Origin: Trinickia mobilis
Lineage (GTDB): Bacteria; Pseudomonadota; Gammaproteobacteria; Burkholderiales; Burkholderiaceae
Direction of reading: 5' to 3'
NCBI RefSeq assembly: GCF_017315705.1
Contig: NZ_JAFLRF010000008.1
Location: forward strand, 1 to 64,000
DNA: 64,000 nucleotides
In this document: positions 7,982 through 16,310 of the stretch, piece by piece
Layout of the letters: each line of letters begins with the position of its first letter
Position numbering within the stretch: position 1 is the first letter of the stretch
Notes under the pieces: generated by a model
Databases searched by the model: none
Told to the model about the DNA's origin: nothing
Seen by the model: only the letters and a program-made list of their open reading frames with translations
Made by a program: the position numbers and the translations under genes

Positions 7982-8957
7982 GATGGACCTCCGGTTTGGG
8001 CGATACGACAGCTGTCGTGGACACCGCCGGAACCGTCCCCGATGGCGGCGTATGCGCCGGGTCGCCCAGCAGGACGCCGTCCACCGTCATCCCGTACATG
8101 GACGATTTCGAGTTGTGGTACTTCTTGCGCGTTTGCGCGACGTCACCCGTAAAGCGGGGATCCTGCGGCCGGACCTGGCTGTCGATGTAGGCGGCCACAT
8201 CCCATGCCTGCTGGACAGTCAGCGAACCGCCGAGCCCCAGCGGCATATTTGCCTTGATGAACGCGGCGGCATTGTTTATCCCCGCCATGCCGGCACCCCA
8301 GTTATATGACCGCGCCCCCCAAAGCGGCGGAAACGTCACGTGCCCGCCGGAGGACTTGCCCTCACCGTTGGCGCCGTGGCACATGGCGCAGTTCTGCGCA
8401 TAGACCACCATGCCGCGCTGATAATCCGCGGGCTTGTCCGGCTTCGGCAGCTTCGGATAGCCACGCCCTTGAATCGACATTCCGGTGGGCGCGCCCTTGG
8501 CGAGAAAGTAGGCGTACGTCTCCAGCGCGACGAGCGTGGGATCGCCGAGCGCCGGAGCCTTGCCGTTCATGCTGAACCGGAAGCAGCCTTGCAGCCGCTC
8601 GGCCAACGTGTTCACGTGACCATTCTTGCTCCGATAGGCCGGATACGAGATGTACGCGGCCCAGAGCGGCGCCGAATTGGTTAACCGTCCGCCCGCAAGA
8701 TGGCAGTTGACGCAACTGAGCTTGTTGCCGACGAACGCCGGTGCGTATTTTCCTGGATCGTGAAAGATCTTCTCACCTTGCCTGACCACGTCGCCGAACT
8801 GATCCTTAGGGATGGCAGAGTCCGGCGGAGGCCGGAAGCCTGCGGACTGTGCGGCGCTCCCGTCTCCGCCGAAATGGCGGGCAGCCCGAGTTCCCGCCCA
8901 GATTGCGGCGGCCGCGATCATTAGGACTACAGTTGTCACGCCGACTCGTTTCATCAT
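7974..8957 (-). CDS. tsdA: TsdA-like thiosulfate dehydrogenase, dihaem cytochrome c
   Basis: A 327-residue secreted dihaem cytochrome with an N-terminal signal/anchor helix (about 5-22). Haem motifs are CVNCH (82-86) and CAMCH (190-194). Between them the sequence follows TsdA closely: LAGGRLTNSAPLW after haem 1, then ERLQGCFRFSMNGK with Cys125. Cys125 lies 39 residues after the haem 1 histidine, the same spacing as the unusual cysteine haem ligand of Allochromatium vinosum TsdA (His57 to Cys96). TsdA joins two thiosulfates to tetrathionate in the periplasm. The start MMKRVGV overlaps the stop of the upstream tsdB-like gene by four bases, which decides it over a much longer in-frame reading. 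Confidence 0.85.
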   Translation of the reverse strand: MMKRVGVTTVVLMIAAAAIWAGTRAARHFGGDGSAAQSAGFRPPPDSAIPKDQFGDVVRQGEKIFHDPGKYAPAFVGNKLSCVNCHLAGGRLTNSAPLWAAYISYPAYRSKNGHVNTLAERLQGCFRFSMNGKAPALGDPTLVALETYAYFLAKGAPTGMSIQGRGYPKLPKPDKPADYQRGMVVYAQNCAMCHGANGEGKSSGGHVTFPPLWGARSYNWGAGMAGINNAAAFIKANMPLGLGGSLTVQQAWDVAAYIDSQVRPQDPRFTGDVAQTRKKYHNSKSSMYGMTVDGVLLGDPAHTPPSGTVPAVSTTAVVSPKPEVHHE

Positions 8958-9646
8958 TGTTTGTCTCCATTCGAACTGGCATTGAGCGGGACAGGCAGCG
9001 TCGCGACGTACGACGCGAGTGCTTGAATGTCCAGGTCGCTCAAGTGTGCCGCCTCGGCTCGCATGAATTTCCCGGTCGCGCCGCGCAGTGAACCGGATCG
9101 CCATTGCTCGAGCTGGCGCACGGTATACCCCGGAGATTGCCCCGCGAGCGGCGGCGAAAAGCCGTCGACGCCGAGCGCCCGAACGCCATGGCACTGCGCG
9201 CAGGCCGGCGTACGGAACGCACTGATCCCGCGCTCGTAGATGTCCTTGCCATGCGCGAGCAATTCAGCCGACGCCGCACGCGGTGCGGTGTCGGCAGGCT
9301 GCGGAGCCTGCGATGCGAAATAGCGGGCCACGGCCTGTCTTTGCGACGCATCCAGCCGCTTCGCGTAGGGCGCCATGATGACGCTGTCGCGCTCGCCGTC
9401 GGCGAAATAGGCCAGCTGCCGCTCCAGGTAATCGGCAGGCAAGCCCGCCAGCCTGGGAATACCCAACGCCGGTTGACCGGCGCCGTTGGCCGCATGACAG
9501 GCTGCGCAACTCGCATGTCCGTGTTGATCGCCCATTTCGACGATGCGCTGCCCCGATTGCATGACGCCCTCGTCAGCGACCGCTGACTGGAACCAGAGAG
9601 ACAAGCCCAGCAGTACCGCAGTACACGCGCGCCGGTTGATGGTCAT
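8954..9646 (-). CDS. tsdB: TsdB-like dihaem cytochrome c4-type protein
   Basis: A 230-residue periplasmic cytochrome with a signal peptide (about 1-24, cleavage after AVA) and two cytochrome c domains: CAACH at 47-51 and CAQCH at 149-153, each followed by the c4 pattern PRLAGLPADYLERQL or PPLAGQSPGYTVRQLEQW. In organisms with tsdBA, TsdB is the dihaem partner that accepts electrons from TsdA, so this order fits. It is the first gene of the operon that ends with the oxidase assembly genes. The start MTINRRA is preferred over a codon six residues earlier because the signal peptide begins there. Confidence 0.82.
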   Translation of the reverse strand: MTINRRACTAVLLGLSLWFQSAVADEGVMQSGQRIVEMGDQHGHASCAACHAANGAGQPALGIPRLAGLPADYLERQLAYFADGERDSVIMAPYAKRLDASQRQAVARYFASQAPQPADTAPRAASAELLAHGKDIYERGISAFRTPACAQCHGVRALGVDGFSPPLAGQSPGYTVRQLEQWRSGSLRGATGKFMRAEAAHLSDLDIQALASYVATLPVPLNASSNGDKQ

Positions 9647-9911
9647 CGTAGGCCCCCGGCACAAATAGTGCTATTTCGAACGTTGTATTGAGCGCGTTGT
9701 TTCATTACTTTGAATGTCGTTGCCCGTTTGCACTGCGAACACGTCGAAGCCGCAGCGGGCGAGATGGGCAACTGATCGCACACAGCCTGCCGTTCCCGCC
9801 ATGGCGATTGTAGGAAGCGCGCTGGTTCCGTCACGTCAGTCGGATAGTTCCACTAAACATTCAAGGAACCCTCAACGGTGCATACAAATCGGCGTGCGTC
9901 ACTGAGCGTCG
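9647..9911. promoter_or_regulatory. Upstream region of the tsd-oxidase operon
   Basis: A 265-base gap holding the presumed promoter of the seven-gene operon on the minus strand and the 3' flank of the DUF4148 gene. A 63-codon minus-strand open frame crosses it, but it has no ribosome site or family features. No operator resembling the 2.6 kb and 10.2 kb palindromes was seen here. Confidence 0.35.
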
Positions 9912-10184
9912 TTACGATCCGAAATAAACGGTTGCATTCAGCCTGTCGAGCGTCCCGTCTTTCTCGTCCTGAACGAGTTGGTTATAAACGTCGCGCCTCG
10001 TAAGGCCGTGTTGCGCTTGAACCGTCGCAACGCCCGAAGCCTGTTGATCCGTGGGGCCTTGCGCTTGCGCGACGACCGCATTGCCCGCGCTGACCTGTGA
10101 ATCTGCCGCATGGGCGACAACGGAACCCAGCGAAGCTGCGAGCACGATAGCGACGGGAGCGAGGCGGGAAAGAAGTTTGATCAT
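9912..10184 (-). CDS. Small secreted DUF4148 protein
   Basis: A 90-residue exported protein: signal peptide 1-26 (cleavage after VVAHA), a variable alanine/glutamine-rich middle and the conserved DUF4148 tail LTRRDVYNQLVQDEKDGTLD followed by RLNATVYFGS. The family is widespread and expanded in Burkholderia and has no known function. The start is ATG with AAGGA seven bases before it. It is read away from a LysR gene at 10622. The intervening palindrome at 10276-10291 could let that regulator control this gene. Confidence 0.85.
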   Translation of the reverse strand: MIKLLSRLAPVAIVLAASLGSVVAHAADSQVSAGNAVVAQAQGPTDQQASGVATVQAQHGLTRRDVYNQLVQDEKDGTLDRLNATVYFGS

Positions 10185-10197
10185 GACAATTCCTTGC

Positions 10198-10318
10198 ACT
10201 GGTTTAAGCGATCTGCAGTCCACGACTGCATGGCTTGCAGTGTAAGGAGCGACTTCGGTTCCGAAAAATACAATGATGGCATTGATGCCATTACTTCGAC
10301 TTATGCCTGCGCCTGACA
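10198..10318. promoter_or_regulatory. LysR-type operator region upstream of the DUF4148 gene (copy A)
   Basis: Contains two perfect inverted repeats: ACTGCA-TGGCT-TGCAGT at about 10224-10240 and ATGGCAT-TG-ATGCCAT at 10276-10291, separated by an AT-rich block CCGAAAAATACA. Paired sites of this kind are typical of LysR regulators (recognition site plus activation site). Nearly the same 120 bases recur at 17470-17590, and a weaker form is at 2620-2720. The adjacent LysR gene at 10622 is the natural candidate regulator. Confidence 0.6.
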
Positions 10319-10570
10319 CGTCGCCACAATCATTTCTATAGACGCCGCAAACGAAACGCATCGCGTGTGCGCCCCCGCGATCCATTTTTCGGCGTGACCG
10401 GGTTGACGGGTCGCAATGACGTTGATGATGGGTGAGCCGCCCTAACCCGCGCTAATCGCTGACATACGCGGAAAGCATGGCACGCATATCAGTATTGTAT
10501 TTTTGCTGCGGCGATGACGTCCCTACACTCCACTCCTTGTCGCGAAAGCACTCTCGATCGCGACGCCCCC

Positions 10571-10616
10571 GATGCGGGCGTCAAATCGAACACGCCTGCA
10601 TTAAAGGCCCGGTTAG
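10571..10616 (-). pseudogene. Fragment of a porin 3' end
   Basis: 46 bases that read on the minus strand as NRAFNAGVFDLTPASG, matching NPAFDAGVFNLTPASG near the C-terminus of the larger porin relic at 17727-18077 with roughly 40 of 45 bases identical. It now forms part of the leader of the LysR gene. The same order (operator, then porin end in the same orientation) is found at both loci, so the two loci appear to be paralogous. Confidence 0.6.
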
Positions 10617-10621
10617 GCACC

Positions 10622-11560
10622 ATGGACTACATCCAATCAATCAGAGCTTTCGTTACCGTTGTTCGCTTAGAGAGCTTCACCAAGGCAGCTCGCCAACTGA
10701 ACCTCTCGATCGCATCCCTTTCGCGTGCCGTCAGCAGCCTTGAGTCGCATACCCAGACTCGGCTCGTCAACCGCACGTCCAGGCATGTGTTGCTGGCTCC
10801 TGGCGCACGCGACTATTTCGATGTGTGCGTCGACGTCCTCAACCGGCTTCACGAAGGCGAGCAACGCCTCTTAAGCGATCGCGTCGAAGCAAAAGGCGTG
10901 TTAAGGATTGCGGCACATCCGATGGCGATCGAGGCTGGTCTCGCGCAAGTCATCAGCGAGTATCAGGGCAACGCACCTGAAGTCGGTCTTTCGGTCAGCA
11001 CGCACACCACCCCATTGCGTCTGGATGACGACGGGTACGATGTCGCCGTCTACCCGCCGGAACTGATCCTCGATGCAGAAGCGGTCTGCCGGCGTCTCAT
11101 ATGCACGCCCATCGCGCTGGTAGCCAGCAATACCTATTTGCAGCGAAATCACGGCAATATTTCTCAAGGCGACCTGTCCGGCCACATCATCGTGTCTTGC
11201 CAAGGTGACACCGACACGGACAAAGCGATACGGATCGAGATGAACGGAAAAGTCGCCGAGCTGAAACCCGAGAGCGTCCGAATGAACATCGGCGAATCGA
11301 TGGCGATTCGATTGGCGCTGTCCGGCTTCGGCTTAGCGCTACTTCCCGAGCTTTTGGTGGCACAGCATCTAGCCGACGAACAGCTCCGGCTTGTCTTTCC
11401 TGGCGGCCGATTGATCAGAAAACCGGCTGCGCTTGGCGTCGCATACGTTCGTCAACAGACGATACCGCGCCGCACACGCAATTTCGTCGACGCGTGCGTG
11501 CTTTTCTTTGGCTCTCAAGGCAACGCGAATTCCCGAGCATCTGTCGGACTTGCCGCCTAG
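10622..11560 (+). CDS. LysR-family transcriptional regulator
   Basis: A 312-residue LysR protein: winged HTH at 1-60 (MDYIQSIRAFVTVVRLESFT...), then an effector-binding domain with LRIAAHPMAIEAGL and IRLALSGFGLALLPELLV. The group of LysR proteins whose HTH begins MDYIQSIRAF usually controls nearby oxidoreductases or efflux systems. The start at 10622 is preferred because the longer in-frame reading runs through a porin relic. It is divergent from the DUF4148 gene, with the paired palindromes between them, and probably regulates that gene and itself. Control of the similar site at fpr/doxDA is possible. Confidence 0.85.
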   Translation: MDYIQSIRAFVTVVRLESFTKAARQLNLSIASLSRAVSSLESHTQTRLVNRTSRHVLLAPGARDYFDVCVDVLNRLHEGEQRLLSDRVEAKGVLRIAAHPMAIEAGLAQVISEYQGNAPEVGLSVSTHTTPLRLDDDGYDVAVYPPELILDAEAVCRRLICTPIALVASNTYLQRNHGNISQGDLSGHIIVSCQGDTDTDKAIRIEMNGKVAELKPESVRMNIGESMAIRLALSGFGLALLPELLVAQHLADEQLRLVFPGGRLIRKPAALGVAYVRQQTIPRRTRNFVDACVLFFGSQGNANSRASVGLAA

Positions 11561-11571
11561 CAAATGCACGC

Positions 11572-12387
11572 TCAACCGCGCGTGTAATCGGCCGAATTGG
11601 CGACCCATCCCTTGTCGATGAAGTCCTTGCGCGGCGGCGAGAACACGTCGATCAGCAGATGGCGGCCCGCGCCGACGCCTTCGGTGGTGTGAATCAGATG
11701 AACCGGGACCGTGATCATCGAAGAAGGGCCTGCTTCGAGATGTTGATCGTCGCGCCACTGGTTCGCATCGGCACCCCATTGCACCCGCAGGTGATGGACG
11801 AAATGCCCATGAATCGCGAGCGAGCCCTGTTCAAAATCCGCGTGGCTGTGCGGGCTGAGGTTCGAACGGTCCCGCGCATCCTGATACTCGACCCAATTGA
11901 TGCTGAGCGTGTCCGATTGCAGCATCTTTAGGCGCGGCTTGTCCGCTGGCGGCTGGATGCTGTCGATGCCGATCACCTGCAGCTCGCCGTTGCCGCGCGT
12001 GCGCCGATAACCGGCATCGCTGCCGACTATGCGCGCGTCAGGCGACGCATAGTCGTGTTCGTTGCAAGCGGCGCCGGGCGCGAGGTCGTCGCGCGACGAC
12101 GCGATCAGCACCGCGCGGCCGCCGTCCTTCGGCTGCACGGTAATTTCGCCCGCCGGCAGCACGCAAACGCTGCGGCCCGGCACGGACTGCACGGCTCTTT
12201 GTCCGACGCGGACCTCGGCGCCGTCTTCGGCAAGCAGCAGCAGCATTTCGTACGCACTGTGCGCTTCGAAGGCCGTGCCGTCGCCTTGCAGCCATTGCAC
12301 GAAGAAGTTCTGGCCGCGCGCCACGGTGCCGGGCGCGAGATTGTAGACGGCGGTTTCCCTCACGCCGGTATCGATCGGAGTCGTCAT
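11572..12387 (-). CDS. Bicupin protein of unknown function
   Basis: A 271-residue protein with two cupin halves. The N-terminal half (about 30-100) lacks clear metal ligands. The C-terminal half has a full motif, PHSHADFEQG (His180, His182, Glu186) plus AIHGHFVHH (His193, His195), so one metal site is likely. It ends the operon amidohydrolase, flavin reductase, cupin, with gaps of about 24 bases between genes. Bicupins in such operons are often ring-cleaving dioxygenases or isomerases. Neither substrate nor reaction can be assigned from sequence. Confidence 0.7.
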   Translation of the reverse strand: MTTPIDTGVRETAVYNLAPGTVARGQNFFVQWLQGDGTAFEAHSAYEMLLLLAEDGAEVRVGQRAVQSVPGRSVCVLPAGEITVQPKDGGRAVLIASSRDDLAPGAACNEHDYASPDARIVGSDAGYRRTRGNGELQVIGIDSIQPPADKPRLKMLQSDTLSINWVEYQDARDRSNLSPHSHADFEQGSLAIHGHFVHHLRVQWGADANQWRDDQHLEAGPSSMITVPVHLIHTTEGVGAGRHLLIDVFSPPRKDFIDKGWVANSADYTRG

Positions 12388-12411
12388 GTCGTGCTCCTTC
12401 GTTATTGGGGG

Positions 12412-13044
12412 TTAGTCGCGCCGCGGACTCGGGCGGCCGAGCACGTCCATGCGGCCGACGGTCGCGTAACGGTTACCGTCCAGGCGGGTCAGCGGATCGG
12501 TGCGGGCCGTATCGAAGCGGCCGTCCGCATCGACGTAGCGTTCGTCCAGATGCACGCCGACGATGCGCCCGAACACCACATTGCTGAACGTTTCGCCGGG
12601 CCCGGTCGGCTCGATGTCGACGATCCGCAGCAACTTGCACTCCATGCTGGCCGGTGAGACTGCCACGCGCGGCGGCTTCACCATCACGCTCGGCGCCTTG
12701 TCGAGCCCGGCCAGTTCGAACTCGTCGGCGCCGTACGGGGCGTTCATCGAACTGAGATTCATTTGCTCCCGCAGATCCCAGGTTACGAGATTCGTGACGA
12801 ATTCGCCGGTTTCGCGCACGTTGACTATCGTGTCCTTCTCGTGGCGGTCGGCCGGCGCGTTGCACGAAAAGATCACCACCGGCGGCGCGGTCGAGACGAG
12901 ATTGAAATGCGAGAATGGCGCGAGATTCACCTGCCCCTTGCCGTTAATCGTGCTGATCCAGCCAATCGGGCGGGGAGCGACGATCGCATTGAACAGCGTG
13001 CGCTTGAAGCCGGGCGTGGCCGCCGGGTCTAGAAACATCGTCAT
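12412..13044 (-). CDS. Flavin reductase-like FMN-binding protein
   Basis: A 210-residue protein of the flavin reductase-like domain family. The typical early segment FNAIVAPRPIGWIST (19-32), the NLAPFSHFNLVS block and the ETGEFVTNLVTWDLREQMN block are all present. This subfamily binds FMN tightly and may act as a reductase or oxidoreductase on small molecules. In the operon it sits between the amidohydrolase and the bicupin, so all three probably act on one substrate. Confidence 0.8.
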   Translation of the reverse strand: MTMFLDPAATPGFKRTLFNAIVAPRPIGWISTINGKGQVNLAPFSHFNLVSTAPPVVIFSCNAPADRHEKDTIVNVRETGEFVTNLVTWDLREQMNLSSMNAPYGADEFELAGLDKAPSVMVKPPRVAVSPASMECKLLRIVDIEPTGPGETFSNVVFGRIVGVHLDERYVDADGRFDTARTDPLTRLDGNRYATVGRMDVLGRPSPRRD

Positions 13045-13068
13045 CTCCTTAGCTGACTCGGGTTGTGC

Positions 13069-14031
13069 TTAGCCGCGCACGCCGCCTTTCACGAATGCCG
13101 TCTTCCCCGTTTCGTAGAGGACGGCGTGGCGCTCCGCGTCGGTCAGCAGCGCGGTGGCGTCGAGCATGCGCTGCACCATGTCCTGGTACGTGCCCGACGA
13201 CGTGCCGATATCGGAACCCCACATGACGCGTTCGGCACCGAAGATATCGACCGCCCGGCGCAGCACTTCATGCGCCGGCGTATTCGTCTCGCGGTAGATG
13301 TCGAGGTTGATCGAGGTGAACTTGAAGAAGAGATTTGGCTCGGCGGCGAGCGGTACGTAGCGCGCGTCGAAGCCATAGTTGTCGTCTTCGACTTCCGGTT
13401 CGAGCATGTGATCGAGCACGACCCGCACGTTCGGGAAGCGCCGCGCCAGTGCGATGATGGCTGGCACCGACGGGCCGCCGCCGCCGATCGCCAACACTTC
13501 CAGATCCATCACGATGCCGTATTCGTCGGCCACCGCCCACGTCTGCAGCGCGCGCGGCGAATCCAGCCACGGCATGGTGCCGTCGGCTTCGCGCCCGCCG
13601 AACAGACGCACCCCTGCGAGGCTGTGTTTCGCGATGTACGAGCGCACCAGCGCTGGCGTGCCTTCGTCTTGCGCATCGAGAATGACGACGGCAGAAAATA
13701 CCTCAGGATACTTGTCCGACGAGTCGAGGATGTAGCTATTGTCGTAGCGGTAGATCATCCGCTTCTGCACCGCCACCGCGCCCTCGACGCACGCTTCCCG
13801 CATCCACGGCAGCATGCGCGAAACGTCCGGCACTTCGTTGAGCGGATTCGGGCCGTGCTTGCCGCCCGGCAGACCGACCACGCCGGGCAGGCGCGGCGGC
13901 GCATTGGGCGAGCGCTTCATCGGATTGCGCGGGTAGCGCGTCTGGTCGTCAGCCACGAGGTGTGCGTGCGAGTCGAACAGTTTGACGTGCTGACCGCCTG
14001 GGGAATTCGCGTGGTTCTGCATGGAAGGCAT
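13069..14031 (-). CDS. Metal-dependent amidohydrolase (TIM barrel), LigI/amidohydrolase-2 type
   Basis: A 320-residue hydrolase of the amidohydrolase-2 superfamily. The first metal motif is FDSHAHL (His22, His24). Later motifs are VRLFGGREADG, VVLDHML (His at the strand end) and the C-terminal catalytic aspartate in MWGSDIG. Relatives hydrolyse lactones such as 2-pyrone-4,6-dicarboxylate or decarboxylate aromatic acids. It is the first gene of the three-gene operon. The start MPSMQNH was chosen because GGAGA lies five bases upstream, and the 54 residues of the longer reading show no homology pattern. Confidence 0.78.
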   Translation of the reverse strand: MPSMQNHANSPGGQHVKLFDSHAHLVADDQTRYPRNPMKRSPNAPPRLPGVVGLPGGKHGPNPLNEVPDVSRMLPWMREACVEGAVAVQKRMIYRYDNSYILDSSDKYPEVFSAVVILDAQDEGTPALVRSYIAKHSLAGVRLFGGREADGTMPWLDSPRALQTWAVADEYGIVMDLEVLAIGGGGPSVPAIIALARRFPNVRVVLDHMLEPEVEDDNYGFDARYVPLAAEPNLFFKFTSINLDIYRETNTPAHEVLRRAVDIFGAERVMWGSDIGTSSGTYQDMVQRMLDATALLTDAERHAVLYETGKTAFVKGGVRG

Positions 14032-14394
14032 TTCGTCTCCAAAGAGGTACGGGTTGCGCAAAGGCGCCTGTCGGCGCGTGCCCCATTCGACACCCCGTAT
14101 GGTTCCACGTGTACCCCGGCGCACCAAGCGCGTTTCCACAACTTTTCGCAGCGCGAAAAGTACAGGTCGCCGGCGACCCCAAAAAAAATGCAAAGGCTAG
14201 CTTTGATTCCGAGATGCGAAATCTTCAGGAATTCCGCTTGGATGGCGAGATCGGCGCGACTTAGTATTGCTCGCCGTGGACCGGACCTCGTCCGGAGCTG
14301 AGCCAATTACACAAAAACCAGCGCGGCGTCGCGCGATTGCGCGTCGCTCAACCCATCCGCGTCTTGACGCGGGGCTTCCTTTTCGCTTTCAACC
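14032..14394. promoter_or_regulatory. Divergent intergenic region
   Basis: 363 bases between the amidohydrolase operon and the truncated aldolase gene. It presumably holds both promoters. No clear palindrome or RNA element was recognised. Confidence 0.3.
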
Positions 14395-14820
14395 ATGCCG
14401 ACAATAACCACGCACGACACCTCCACGCACCAGATCGGCACCTTCGTCAAAACGGGCGCGCCGCAGATCATTGAGATTCTCGGCGGCGCAGGTCTCCACT
14501 TCGCTGTGGTCGACGCCGAACATGCGCCGTTCGACCGCGCCACGCTCGACATTATGGTGATCGCTGCGCGCTCCGTGAATCTGCCGCTGTTCGTCCGGAT
14601 TCCCGACATGAACGTCGCCACGATTCAGTCCGCGCTCGATCTGGGCGCATCAGGACTGCTGGTTCCGCACGTCGATTCCGCCGACGAGGCGCGCACGCTG
14701 GTCGCCCGCACGCGTTTCATCGACGGCGAACGCGGCTTCTCCAGTTCGCCGCGCTTCGCCGGCTACGGCGCGATGGGCATGCAAAAAGCAGTCGCCACCG
14801 GCAACGGCACCGTCGTCATG
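14395..14820 (+). pseudogene. HpcH/HpaI-type aldolase, 5' part only
   Basis: About 142 residues of a class II pyruvate aldolase. The family pattern is clear: IGTFVKTGAPQIIEILGGAG, VVDAEHAPFDRATLD with the catalytic histidine, LFVRIPD, and ASGLLVPHVDSADEAR, then FSSSPRFAGYG. After GTVVMCH at about 14818 the frame runs into unrelated sequence that belongs, in another frame, to an efflux protein, so the C-terminal 40 percent is missing. The break marks a recombination junction. It is divergent from the amidohydrolase operon and may once have been its pathway partner. Confidence 0.75.
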
Positions 14821-15218
14821 TGCCACTCGCGCAGGCGGGCGACAACTACCGCGCCACCGTGCTCGAAGCGTTTCGCCAAGTGGAGGATCAGCTCGTGCTG
14901 ACCGGCAAGCTCGCGACCGAGTCCGCCCAGGAGCACACCGCGTTGCAGGCCGCACTCAAGGCGCAGGACATCTCGATGAGTCTCTATACCGACGGTCTCG
15001 ACAACTATCTGAACGTCACGGTCGCCCAGATCGCTGCCCTGACCGCCCAGATTGCCGAGGTGCAAGTCCAGACGCGGCGCCTGCAGGCAGCCGTGGCGCT
15101 GATCGGTGCGGCTGGGGGCGGATGGAGCAAGGCCGACCTGCCCACCGAGGCGCAAACGGTCCCTTTCAGTCCGCTACGCCTGCGCACCGCCCAATCGGAT
15201 GTGCATGAGCCGCAATAG
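14821..15218 (+). pseudogene. NodT-family outer-membrane efflux lipoprotein, 3' part only
   Basis: About 132 residues of the C-terminal part of an RND-type outer membrane factor: LAQAGDNYRATVLEAFRQVE, then DQLVLTGKLATESAQ, a helical stretch ISMSLYTDGLDNYLNV, and AQIAEVQVQTRRLQAAVALI, which is the usual end helix before a short variable tail. The 5' two thirds are missing, and an aldolase fragment is joined directly upstream. An N-terminal piece of the same protein family lies at 37181-37720, but the two pieces do not meet (about 200 residues are absent). Confidence 0.75.
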
Positions 15219-15249
15219 CGCGGGACTTTCGTTCGACAGGAACTGACAT

Positions 15250-16131
15250 ATGGCACTCAGGAACGTACTGGTTCACGTGGACGCGAGCGAATCCGGCAAG
15301 TTGCGCCTGGCGATGGCGATACGCCTTGCCGTGCGCCACGGTGCGCGGCTCACTGCGCTCTATGTGCGCGAATACAGCATCGCTCAGGCGCAGCGGCTGA
15401 AAAGCTCGGAGTTGGGGCTGGTGTCCGGCAAGCAGGCCGATGCACTCAGTCAAGACATCGAGCAGGAGCTCAACGCGCACGCGGCTGAGCTACAAGTCCT
15501 GCTCGGCGAACACGGACACGCCTATGGCGTGGAAACCGTCTGGCAATGTATCGAAGGACAGGCAAGCCGGGTCGTCCCGCAGTACTCGCGCTACGCCGAC
15601 CTCACGATCGTCGGCCACGATACCGACGAAGACCCCGACTTGCCCGACGAATACTCCTTTGCCGAGGCCATGCTGTTCTCCATTGGGCGGCCATTGCTGA
15701 TCGTTCCTCCGTCAGGCGAACTGCCGGAGGTCAACTGCGCGAACGCGACGCTCGGGCGCCATATTGCCGTCGCCTGGAACGGCAGTCGTGCCTCGGCGCG
15801 TGCGCTCTCCGATGCGTTGCCGTTGATCGGGCGAGCAGAGCGCACGACGGTGCTGCTGGTCGACGCGCCTGGGCTGTCGCGCCCCGACCGGCTGCCCACC
15901 GCGACTGTTCTCGACCATCTGCGCCGGCACTGCCCGAACGTGCATGGGCATTCGCTGCCGGTCGTAGATGGTCCGGTCGGCGAACTGCTTCAGTCGGCCT
16001 CTCTCGAACAGGGCGCGGACCTCCTCGTGGCGGGCGCCCATGGACGGGCCGGACTGTGGGAGAAAATGCTCGGCAGCGTCACCCGGGATCTGCTCGGCCA
16101 CATGCATCTGCCGACGCTTTTGTCCTGTTGA
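15250..16131 (+). CDS. Universal stress protein, UspA family (tandem-domain length)
   Basis: A 293-residue universal stress protein about twice the single-domain length. The first domain starts LRNVLVHVDASESGKLRLAM, and the second contains HIAVAWNGSRASARALSDAL and the nucleotide-binding GAHGRAGLWEKMLGSVTRDL near the C-terminus (G-2x-G-9x-G-S/T pattern). Such proteins bind ATP or AMP and help survival under stress. The gene starts 31 bases after the efflux relic and has GACAGGAACTGAC upstream as a weak ribosome site. It is one of the few intact genes in this fragmented stretch. Confidence 0.85.
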   Translation: MALRNVLVHVDASESGKLRLAMAIRLAVRHGARLTALYVREYSIAQAQRLKSSELGLVSGKQADALSQDIEQELNAHAAELQVLLGEHGHAYGVETVWQCIEGQASRVVPQYSRYADLTIVGHDTDEDPDLPDEYSFAEAMLFSIGRPLLIVPPSGELPEVNCANATLGRHIAVAWNGSRASARALSDALPLIGRAERTTVLLVDAPGLSRPDRLPTATVLDHLRRHCPNVHGHSLPVVDGPVGELLQSASLEQGADLLVAGAHGRAGLWEKMLGSVTRDLLGHMHLPTLLSC

Positions 16132-16171
16132 GACGGCGCGCAGTGCGCAGAGCCCGGCGTGCGCTGGAAGG

Positions 16172-16192
16172 TCAGAACCGGTGACGCAGGCC
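16172..16192 (-). pseudogene. Last codons of a porin
   Basis: Read on the minus strand, these bases give GLRHRF and a stop, the invariant C-terminus of Burkholderia porins (compare the intact porin at 20801). Only these seven codons are recognisable, so this is a tentative relic. Confidence 0.35.
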
Positions 16193-16212
16193 CCCCGTGG
16201 GGCAATACAGGT

Positions 16213-16296
16213 TTAACCGCGAAAACGAAAAGCCTTAGTACGCACGAAGTCACGCGCGATCAGCTCATCGTCCTCGATCGTCAGTACCTTTGCCAT
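16213..16296 (-). pseudogene. Response-regulator receiver domain, first codons only
   Basis: A 27-codon fragment starting MAKVLTIEDDELIARDFVR, the standard start of an OmpR-type response regulator (the acidic pair EDD at residues 8-10 is the metal site of the receiver domain), then a short unrelated tail and a stop. Everything after about residue 20, including the phosphorylated aspartate, is lost. The LysR gene at 16311-17234 ends just to its right. Confidence 0.65.
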
Positions 16297-16310
16297 GTTT
16301 CGAAGCTTTC

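Noticed and set aside
9643-9834. A 63-codon minus-strand frame upstream of tsdB
   Set aside because: It has no ribosome site or family pattern and covers the expected promoter of the operon.
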